Origin: DAOTXL01 sp034434895
Lineage (GTDB): Bacteria; Chloroflexota; Anaerolineae; JAAYZQ01
DNA: 14,008 bases
Reading direction: 5' to 3'
Assembly (NCBI GenBank): GCA_034434895.1
Contig: DAOTYI010000045.1
Span: 1-14,008 of the forward strand
Under the pieces are notes generated by a model. The model made no database searches. It saw only the letters and a list, made by a program, of their open reading frames with translations, and was not told where the DNA came from. Shown here piece by piece: positions 1 to 5,174 of the stretch. Position 1 is the stretch's first letter. The number at the start of each line of letters is the position of its first letter. The position numbers and the translations under genes are program-made.

Positions 1-7
1 CCCTGAT

Positions 8-46
8 CCCCTCTCTCCTCTGGCCGCAAGGCCAGAGGGAGAGGGG
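8..46. repeat. GNRA-capped inverted repeat (REP-like hairpin or terminator of an upstream gene)
   Basis: Arms 8-25 and 30-46 are inverted complements about 17 bp long with one bulged T, and they close on a GCAA tetraloop (26-29). The flank is G-rich and has no T tract on the + strand, so a classical intrinsic terminator reading rightwards is not supported. On the minus strand the hairpin is followed by pyrimidines rather than a U run. It could be a dispersed palindromic intergenic element or a factor-independent stop for a gene left of the window. The structure is seen directly; the role is inferred. Confidence 0.55.
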
Positions 47-103
47 GGACAAAGGGGGGTGAGGGGCGATGAAGGCCTTCGGTCACAAAAGTGTCAACCA
101 ACT

Positions 104-131
104 TTGAACCATCCCTCTTGAAATTTCTATT
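104..131 (+). promoter_or_regulatory. Weak candidate promoter for xpt-guaA
   Basis: TTGAAC (104-109) is followed after 16 bases by TCTATT (126-131), which matches the -10 consensus at only four of six positions. A second -35-like TTGAAA lies at 118-123 without a good -10. It is the best candidate in the AT-richer part of the leader but far weaker than the two promoters in the 4722-5060 region. Confidence 0.2.
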
Positions 132-251
132 TGAGACCACAACACTTCGGATCGCCAGGGGGCGAAATACAGGTTCTCATTCGTCATTCATCGCCGGTCA
201 CTGGTCATTTCGTTCCAGATGTGGTAAACTATGGCCCCAAGGAGAGAAGAG

Positions 252-257
252 AGGAGG
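252..257 (+). promoter_or_regulatory. Shine-Dalgarno site that fixes the xpt start at 264
   Basis: AGGAGG sits six bases before the ATG at 264, which is ideal spacing. The earlier in-frame ATG at 231 has no such site, and the 11 extra residues it would add (rich in Arg and Glu) are simply the translated purine-rich Shine-Dalgarno region. Family members begin with M-x-A-L-K, which matches the start at 264. Confidence 0.7.
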
Positions 258-263
258 GAGGAA

Positions 264-836
264 ATGAAGGCACTCAAAGAGCGCATCCTCCAGGAAGGGC
301 GGAATCTGGGCCGGGGCATCCTCAAAGTGGACGGCTTTATCAATCATCAGGTGGACCCCATGTTGATGATGGAGGCGGGCCGGGAACTGGCCGCCCGTTT
401 TGCCCACACCGGCGCGACCAAAGTCCTGACCGCCGAAATCTCGGGCATTGCCCCGGCGCTGACCACCGCCCTGGCCCTGGGCATTCCGCTGCTCTATGCC
501 CGCAAGACCAAACCGGTGACTATGACCGATCCGGTCTACGTCGAAGCTGCGCCATCGCACACCAAGGGGGTCTCTGTCTTTCTGATGTGTTCGCCGGAAT
601 TCTTGGGGCCTGGCGACCGGGTCCTCATCATTGACGACTTTCTCGCCACCGGCCAGACCATCGGCGCTCTGGTGCGTCTGGTCCGCCACGCCGGGGCGGA
701 GCTGGTCGGCATCGGCGCCCTCATCGAAAAAGCATTCGAGGGGGGACGGGCCGAGCTGGAACCATTGGGAGTGCCACTCCATGCTCTGGTCGTGATCAGG
801 GAGATGTCCGACGGGCAGATCGCCTTCGCCGACTAA
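264..836 (+). CDS. xpt: Xanthine phosphoribosyltransferase
   Basis: The enzyme joins xanthine to the ribose-5-phosphate of PRPP, giving XMP and pyrophosphate, in cytosolic purine salvage. The 190-residue product has the family's normal length and aligns from memory with Bacillus Xpt across its length: an N-terminal MKALKERI start, LKVDGFINHQVDP at about 20-32, and SGIAP at 60-64. The PRPP-binding loop LIIDDFLATGQT lies at 121-132, and a conserved IEKAF-GGR stretch near 154-162. The start at 264 is chosen over the ATG at 231 because of the AGGAGG six bases upstream. The gene is followed after 12 bases by guaA, which consumes its product, so the pair is very probably one transcript. A general hypoxanthine/guanine transferase is less likely because the DPMLM and SGIAP signatures are Xpt-like. 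No riboswitch was seen in the leader. Confidence 0.93.
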   Translation: MKALKERILQEGRNLGRGILKVDGFINHQVDPMLMMEAGRELAARFAHTGATKVLTAEISGIAPALTTALALGIPLLYARKTKPVTMTDPVYVEAAPSHTKGVSVFLMCSPEFLGPGDRVLIIDDFLATGQTIGALVRLVRHAGAELVGIGALIEKAFEGGRAELEPLGVPLHALVVIREMSDGQIAFAD

Positions 837-848
837 AGGGATCGAACT

Positions 849-2432
849 GTGGAGGAAAGCCGCCTGGAAAACCCCGCCCCCGAGGCGGTCGCCATCCTTG
901 ACTTTGGCTCCCAGTACAGCCAGCTCATTGCCCGGCGCGTGCGCGAGGCCCATGTCTACTGTGAGTTGTTCCCCTACAACGCTCCGGCTGAGCAGGTGCT
1001 GGCCCTTCAGCCGCGAGGTTTCATCCTGAGCGGCGGTCCCAGCAGCGTTTATGAACCGGATGCGCCGGCCTTGCCGGGTTATGTCCTGGAAAGCAAACTG
1101 CCGGTATTGGGCATTTGCTATGGAATGCAACTGCTGGCCCATCATCTCGGCGGGCGTGTGGCTCCGGCCCAACGCCGCGAATATGGCCCGGCCCAACTGA
1201 TCATCACCGATCCAGCCTGCCCTCTCTTTGCCGGGCTGCCCCTGGCCCTGCAGGTGTGGATGAGCCACGGCGACCGCATCGAAGTCCCGCCGGCCGGGTT
1301 CGCCGCCGTGGCTCAAAGTGACAATTCGCCGGTCGCGGCCCTGGCCCACCCCGGACGACGGCTATACGGGTTGCAGTTTCACCCGGAGGTGGTCCACACG
1401 CCACAAGGCGCGACCATCATCCGCAACTTTCTCTACCGCGTCTGCGGCCTGCATGGCGACTGGACCCCGGCCCACTTCATCGGCCAGGCAGTGAGCGCCA
1501 TCCGCCGGCAGGTGGGTGATGGGCAGGTGCTGTGTGCCCTGTCCGGGGGTGTGGATTCGGCGGTGACGGCCGTGTTGGTCTACCGCGCCGTGGGGGACCA
1601 GCTCACCTGCATCTTTGTGGACCATGGTCTGTTGCGCCAGGATGAGACGCAACAGGTCATCCGCACCTTCGAGCAAAAGGTGGGCCTGCACCTGGTGGTC
1701 GTCCATGCCGCCGAGGAGATGTTGGCTGCACTGACCGGTGTGACCGACCCGGAAGCCAAGCGGCGCATCATCGGCGAGAAATTTGTGCGCCTCTTTGAGC
1801 GAGAGGCAGGTCGCCTGGGCCGTTTCGACTTTTTGGCCCAGGGCACCATCTACCCCGACGTGATCGAGAGCGCCGGGGCCGGGCGGCCGGGGGCGCAGCG
1901 CATCAAAACCCATCACAATGTCGGCGGCCTGCCGCAGGAGATGCAGCTTGAGCTGGTGGAACCGCTGCGTTTCCTGTTCAAAGATGAGGTGCGGGCCGTG
2001 GCTCAGGAACTCGGCCTGCCCGACGAGATCGTCTATCGCCAACCCTTCCCTGGACCAGGGCTGGCGGTGCGCATCCTGGGCGAGGTCACCTGGGAGCGGC
2101 TGGAGACGTTGCGGGCTGCCGATGCCATCTTCCGCGAGGAACTGCTCGCGGCCGGCCTGCTCCGCCAGCGGGAAGGGACAGGCACAGCCCAGGCCTTCGC
2201 CGTGTTGCTGCCGGTGCGCAGCGTGGGGGTGATGGGCGATGGGCGGACTTATGCCCACGTCATCGCCCTGCGGGCCGTGACGACCGATGATTTCATGACC
2301 GCCGACTGGGCACGCCTGCCCTACGACCTGCTGGCCCGCGTCAGCAACCGCATCGTCAACGAGGTGCCAGGCGTCAACCGCGTCGTGTATGACCTGTCCA
2401 GCAAGCCGCCGGCGACGATCGAGTGGGAGTGA
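849..2432 (+). CDS. guaA: Glutamine-hydrolysing GMP synthase
   Basis: It converts XMP, ATP and glutamine to GMP in the cytosol, the last step of guanine nucleotide synthesis. The 527-residue protein is full length. The N-terminal class I amidotransferase domain (about 14-200) carries the nucleophile Cys90 in GICYGMQLLA and His178/Glu180 in FHPEVVH. The ATP-pyrophosphatase domain has the P-loop SGGVDS at 232-237, FVDHGLLR at 256-263, QGTIYPDVIES at 331-341 and IKTHHNVGGLP at 352-362. The C-terminal dimerisation domain contains RQPFPGPGLAVRI at 397-409 and ends in the family signature DLSSKPPATIEWE. Translation starts at GTG 849, with an AAAGGGA ribosome-binding sequence at 836-842 overlapping the xpt stop region, suggesting translational coupling with xpt. 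All catalytic residues that can be checked are present, so the gene appears intact. Confidence 0.97.
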   Translation: MEESRLENPAPEAVAILDFGSQYSQLIARRVREAHVYCELFPYNAPAEQVLALQPRGFILSGGPSSVYEPDAPALPGYVLESKLPVLGICYGMQLLAHHLGGRVAPAQRREYGPAQLIITDPACPLFAGLPLALQVWMSHGDRIEVPPAGFAAVAQSDNSPVAALAHPGRRLYGLQFHPEVVHTPQGATIIRNFLYRVCGLHGDWTPAHFIGQAVSAIRRQVGDGQVLCALSGGVDSAVTAVLVYRAVGDQLTCIFVDHGLLRQDETQQVIRTFEQKVGLHLVVVHAAEEMLAALTGVTDPEAKRRIIGEKFVRLFEREAGRLGRFDFLAQGTIYPDVIESAGAGRPGAQRIKTHHNVGGLPQEMQLELVEPLRFLFKDEVRAVAQELGLPDEIVYRQPFPGPGLAVRILGEVTWERLETLRAADAIFREELLAAGLLRQREGTGTAQAFAVLLPVRSVGVMGDGRTYAHVIALRAVTTDDFMTADWARLPYDLLARVSNRIVNEVPGVNRVVYDLSSKPPATIEWE

Positions 2433-2470
2433 AACGGGTCAGCCGCGTACCCACCGCTCGCGGACCCGTT
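2433..2470. terminator. Possible bidirectional hairpin between convergent guaA and the transglutaminase gene
   Basis: AACGGGT (2433-2439) pairs with ACCCGTT (2464-2470), and inside it CCGCG (2443-2447) pairs with CGCGG (2459-2463). A three-base bulge and an 11-base loop complete the structure. It begins right after the guaA stop and overlaps the last codons of the converging gene, because only 6 bases separate the two stops. No clear T tract follows on either strand, so its activity as a terminator is an inference. Confidence 0.35.
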
Positions 2471-4721
2471 CCCCTATACGGCGCAGCCCTCTGCGCCATA
2501 GGGCCGGCCAGACCTCGGACCAGGCCGCCTCGGCCTCTTCGCCGGGCACCATTTTGCCGCCAAACCGCTCCCGGACATACAGGTCGGCAATCCGCTCAAT
2601 GGCCGACCCCCCTTGGGGAACCAGGTCGGTCACCACCGCCGTATATTCGTGCGGCGTCTGATGGGCCAGTGGCTGGATGCGCAACAGGCGCCAAACCCAA
2701 TCTTCCAGATCTCCGTAAACCCGTTCGGCCACACTCAAACCCTGAATGTGGCGGTAGCGTCGGATCATCAGCACCGCCGCCACCGCCAGGATCGCCGCCG
2801 CCACCGTCAGGAGCAGGCCGGCCCAGCGGCCCAGTCTGGATAGAAACGGCTCCGGCACCGGCGTCGCAGAGGGCGGTGGCTCCTCGAAGGCATCATCCAT
2901 CCTCACGCCCGGAGTGCGCCACGGCCTGGGGCGCTTGAGCTCGTCATCCTCCTCCGCTGCCGGCGGAGTCGGGGCGCGGGGCCGGACAAGAGCCGGCTCG
3001 CCGGCCGTCGGCTCGAACTCGATCCAGCCGTAACCGGGGAAAAAGACCTCCGGCCAGGCATGGCTATCCCGCTTCAGGATGTGATACACCCCCGCCTCTT
3101 TCAGGGTCTGGCTGTAGCCCTCCACATAGCGCGCCGGGATGCCCACCGCCCGCAGCATGACCACCATGGCCGAGGCATAGTACTGGCAATATCCCTGCCG
3201 GGCCTCGAACAGAAAATATTCCACCCCATCCTGGCCCGCCTTTGGCCCTGTGATCAACTCATTATAGGGGATATCGCGCAGATAATGCTCGATGGCCAGC
3301 GCCTTGTCGTAAGGGGTTGTGTGGCCGGCTGTGATCTGCTCGGCCAGCAACCGGATCCGCGGCGGAAGGGAGCCGGGCAGTTGCAGGTAGCGGGGCACCA
3401 CCCAGGCCGGATAGTCGGTCCCGGCCTGGCGCAGCGATTCCTCGTCCGCTACAGTGAGGGACGAGACGGCCTGGTAAGAATCACCCGCCTTCAACGCCCG
3501 GCGCGAGTAAAGAACGGACGGTTCGCTCAGCACAGGGAGAAGGGAACGGGGCCGTGCAGCTCCCTGGGAGTCCTGAGCTGGCGGAAGAAGGCTGACAACC
3601 GCCCGCAACGGCAGGTTCAACCGCACCGGCTGGGCAGCGGCGGCGATGGTGCCCTCCGGTCCCAGCTCCTGCCGCAGGGTGACGGTCTGCGTGACCGTCT
3701 GGCGCAGCATAGAATCGGGAACCGTCAGCGTCCGTTCATTCTCCTCGACCAGGAGGATATCGGTGTCGGTATTGAGCCAGCCGTCACCGGTATAGTCATG
3801 AAAGACCACCACCCGCCAGTATCGCCCCTGTCCAGAGCGCACATCCATCACCGGTTCGTCCGACAGCCGCACCGGCCCGCCGAACTTTCTGACCCGGCTA
3901 AAGGAGACAAAGGCCGGCTCATTCCGATAATTGAGATCCTGAAAGACACGGGCATATTGGTCTTGCAACCGCCGCCACGGTTCACCGGCCTTTTCCCAGA
4001 ACTGTTGCAGCGGCCGGCTGGCCAGGGCCCGGGGCGCCCCCCAGGCCAGGAGGATGGCTGCCACAGAAATGGTCAATCCGGCGCGCAGGAAGCTATAGAC
4101 CAGATCCGGACTGTAGCCCACCCCGGACATTTTCCATTCCTCTTCATAAGAGGCCAGACTGGCGCGCACCACCAGCAGCAGAGCAGCCAGCAGGAAAAAA
4201 ATCAGAAAGCCGGTGAGGTTGAGAGGGGCATAGGTGAGGTTGAGCATCAGGGCCAGGCCGCACACAATGACCGCCCACCACACCCGTTGCCAGCGGAAGA
4301 CGGCCCACGCACAAAAGTAAGACATGATCCACAGGAGCAGGGCCAGCAGCAGAAGAAAGACAAAACTCCCGGCGGTGCTCTCTCCGCTGAACAGGGCGGA
4401 AACCCACTCCCCGACCTGCCTGTCCAGCTCCACCACCGCCATCTCGACCGACAGACCGGTCACCTCCGCCACAACCCGACCGGTGAGATAGGCACCCCAG
4501 GTCAGCCCGGCCAGGGCAGAAAGCAGATGGGCCATCCGGTTGGGAATGTGGCTCTTGGCCAGTACGATGCTCAGCACGCCGCCAACCAGCACAACCCATT
4601 GCAGGATCGCCAGCCCCTGCGTCCATTCCGCCATCTGGATGGACCAGGCAACGCAGAAGAACATGACCAGCAACAGGATGACCGTTGCCCAGCCCTCTTT
4701 GATCTCCAACCCCTGGGACAT
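2439..4721 (-). CDS. TgpA-like membrane protein with extracytoplasmic transglutaminase core
   Basis: The 760-residue protein has the layout of the DUF3488/TgpA family. Hydrophobic segments lie at about 11-30, 38-55, 64-85, 118-142, 147-163, 168-186 and 212-230. A long extracytoplasmic region follows, with a transglutaminase/papain-like core at about 455-575. The catalytic Cys512 is in GYCQYYASAM and His554 is in DSHAWPEVFF. The third site falls in GYGWIEFEPT, where Glu570 stands in the place often held by Asp. A Pro/Glu-rich linker (580-630), one more membrane segment (633-653) and a cytoplasmic DUF4129-like tail (about 665-722) complete it. Relatives hydrolyse or modify peptide bonds at the cell envelope; the substrate here is unknown. 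The ATG at 4721 is preceded by AGAGGGAG at tight spacing. It converges on guaA and diverges from the giant surface protein gene, with its own promoter at 4799-4827. The family call is firm; the exact reaction is not. Confidence 0.9.
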   Translation of the reverse strand: MSQGLEIKEGWATVILLLVMFFCVAWSIQMAEWTQGLAILQWVVLVGGVLSIVLAKSHIPNRMAHLLSALAGLTWGAYLTGRVVAEVTGLSVEMAVVELDRQVGEWVSALFSGESTAGSFVFLLLLALLLWIMSYFCAWAVFRWQRVWWAVIVCGLALMLNLTYAPLNLTGFLIFFLLAALLLVVRASLASYEEEWKMSGVGYSPDLVYSFLRAGLTISVAAILLAWGAPRALASRPLQQFWEKAGEPWRRLQDQYARVFQDLNYRNEPAFVSFSRVRKFGGPVRLSDEPVMDVRSGQGRYWRVVVFHDYTGDGWLNTDTDILLVEENERTLTVPDSMLRQTVTQTVTLRQELGPEGTIAAAAQPVRLNLPLRAVVSLLPPAQDSQGAARPRSLLPVLSEPSVLYSRRALKAGDSYQAVSSLTVADEESLRQAGTDYPAWVVPRYLQLPGSLPPRIRLLAEQITAGHTTPYDKALAIEHYLRDIPYNELITGPKAGQDGVEYFLFEARQGYCQYYASAMVVMLRAVGIPARYVEGYSQTLKEAGVYHILKRDSHAWPEVFFPGYGWIEFEPTAGEPALVRPRAPTPPAAEEDDELKRPRPWRTPGVRMDDAFEEPPPSATPVPEPFLSRLGRWAGLLLTVAAAILAVAAVLMIRRYRHIQGLSVAERVYGDLEDWVWRLLRIQPLAHQTPHEYTAVVTDLVPQGGSAIERIADLYVRERFGGKMVPGEEAEAAWSEVWPALWRRGLRRIGERVRERWVRG

Positions 4722-4746
4722 ACTCCCTCTATCAAAACCGTGTGTG

Positions 4747-4768
4747 CCTGCACGGTGAGTCTTGCAGG
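4747..4768. promoter_or_regulatory. Small inverted repeat in the 5' leader of the transglutaminase transcript
   Basis: CCTGCA (4747-4752) and TGCAGG (4763-4768) form a 6-bp stem with a 10-base loop, between the predicted minus-strand transcription start (near 4792) and the ATG at 4721. It is short and could be fortuitous. No riboswitch class was recognised. Confidence 0.25.
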
Positions 4769-4798
4769 AAGCCCCACGGCCGGTTCAGCGCCATATCC

Positions 4799-4827
4799 AT
4801 TCTAACGGCAAAGCATCCAGAAGTCAA
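4799..4827 (-). promoter_or_regulatory. Sigma-70-type promoter for the transglutaminase gene
   Basis: Read on the minus strand, TTGACT (4827-4822) and TAGAAT (4804-4799) are separated by exactly 17 bases. Each matches the consensus hexamer at five of six positions. The predicted start is near 4792, giving a leader of roughly 70 bases before the ATG at 4721. Confidence 0.65.
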
Positions 4828-4860
4828 ACAGCGGAGCAATGCCCGAATCCCTGAGAACCG

Positions 4861-4929
4861 GTCTGAAAACCACTAAGGACACAAAGAAGTTCTGTTGATT
4901 CCTTCGCCTTCGTGGTAGACTTTTCAGAC
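4861..4929. repeat. Long imperfect inverted repeat upstream of the giant gene
   Basis: GTCTGAAAA (4861-4869) pairs with TTTTCAGAC (4921-4929). Further in, CCAC (4870-4873) pairs with GTGG (4912-4915), AAGG (4875-4878) with CCTT (4907-4910), and GAAG (4886-4889) with CTTC (4902-4905), closing on a 12-base loop. It lies between the two promoters, so neither predicted transcript would contain it. It may be a relic of a small palindromic intergenic element or part of a DNA-level operator. Confidence 0.45.
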
Positions 4930-4941
4930 AAGCTCTGAAAA
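4921..4941. promoter_or_regulatory. Perfect dyad TTTTCAGA/TCTGAAAA, candidate operator
   Basis: An 8-bp perfect inverted repeat with a 5-base spacer (9 bp if the flanking C4920-G4942 pair is counted) lies 28 bases upstream of the -35 box of the giant gene promoter. A third copy of the same octamer is at 4862-4869. Such a dyad upstream of a promoter is consistent with a dimeric regulator site; no regulator gene is visible in the window. Confidence 0.4.
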
Positions 4942-4968
4942 GAGCCTTGACGTGGGAAGATGGTACTA

Positions 4969-4996
4969 TTGACTTGTGCTCTGCTAATGGTATAAT
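4969..4996 (+). promoter_or_regulatory. Strong extended -10 promoter for the giant surface protein gene
   Basis: TTGACT (4969-4974) and a perfect TATAAT (4991-4996) are 16 bases apart, and TG at 4988-4989 gives an extended -10 element (TGGTATAAT). Transcription should start near 5003, leaving a leader of about 58 bases. A second extended -10-like sequence (TGGTACTAT, 4961-4969) sits just upstream but has no properly spaced -35 box. Confidence 0.8.
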
Positions 4997-5049
4997 TTGA
5001 TCAGTGTCAAAGGCGTAGAAATTTGGGTATCCCGCCATAATCTGTTAAT

Positions 5050-5056
5050 AAGGAGG
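5050..5056 (+). promoter_or_regulatory. Consensus Shine-Dalgarno site of the giant gene
   Basis: AAGGAGG ends four bases before the ATG at 5061. It decides the start against the in-frame ATG at 5094, which would cut off the positively charged part of the signal peptide. Confidence 0.8.
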
Positions 5057-5060
5057 AAGC

Positions 5061-5174
5061 ATGTCCACAACAGCAACGAAACGGACCGCTTCGATGGTGG
5101 CCCTGGCTCTGACCCTGGGCAGCCTGGCGGTGATCCTGGGGTTGCTGGTCGGGGCGCATGCCATTGCCCATGCT
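5061..5174 (+). other. Signal peptide coding segment
   Basis: Residues 1-38 have a short positive start (Lys7, Arg8), an uninterrupted hydrophobic core at about 12-33 and an Ala-His-Ala site before Ala39. An Ala/Pro-rich stretch follows. This indicates Sec export. A variant cleavage site a few residues away is possible. Confidence 0.8.

Larger units (their letters stand above)
47..263. other. Non-coding leader upstream of xpt
   Basis: This stretch holds no convincing gene. It starts with a G-rich run next to the hairpin at 8-46 and includes the perfect palindrome GAAGGCCTTC (71-80). It then becomes AT-richer (about 81-135), where the promoter should lie. No purine-riboswitch core, T-box or terminator/antiterminator pair could be recognised, although xpt genes in Firmicutes are often riboswitch-controlled. 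An in-frame ATG at 231 could extend xpt by 11 codons, but the Shine-Dalgarno sequence points to 264. Confidence 0.5.
4722..5060. other. Divergent intergenic control region
   Basis: The 339 bases between the transglutaminase start and the giant gene start hold two back-to-back promoters, three copies of TCTGAAAA in either orientation, and overlapping inverted repeats. A small minus-strand open frame inside it (4802-5038) has no ribosome-binding site or recognisable content, overlaps both promoters and is not called. The region is clearly more AT-rich than its flanks. Confidence 0.75.

Noticed and set aside
47..230. Purine riboswitch in the xpt leader
   Set aside because: I looked for the conserved three-way-junction core and for terminator/antiterminator pairing and could not find either by eye.
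231..263. Upstream ATG extending xpt by 11 codons
   Set aside because: The AGGAGG six bases before the ATG at 264 and the family N-terminus support the later start; the extension is the translated Shine-Dalgarno region itself.
198..1349. A 383-residue minus-strand open frame over xpt and guaA
   Set aside because: It is antisense to two strongly conserved enzymes with all their motifs, so it arises from GC-rich codon composition.
3060..4805. A 581-residue plus-strand open frame opposite the transglutaminase gene
   Set aside because: It is the complement of a well-supported TgpA-like gene. Its translation has no domain signature and it overlaps the promoter region.
4861..4941. Attenuator-type alternative hairpins
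   Set aside because: The mutually exclusive pairings are real, but they lie upstream of both predicted transcription starts, so they would not be in either RNA; a DNA-level role is more likely.
4802..5038. A 78-codon minus-strand open frame in the intergenic region
   Set aside because: It overlaps both divergent promoters, has no Shine-Dalgarno site and no recognisable content.
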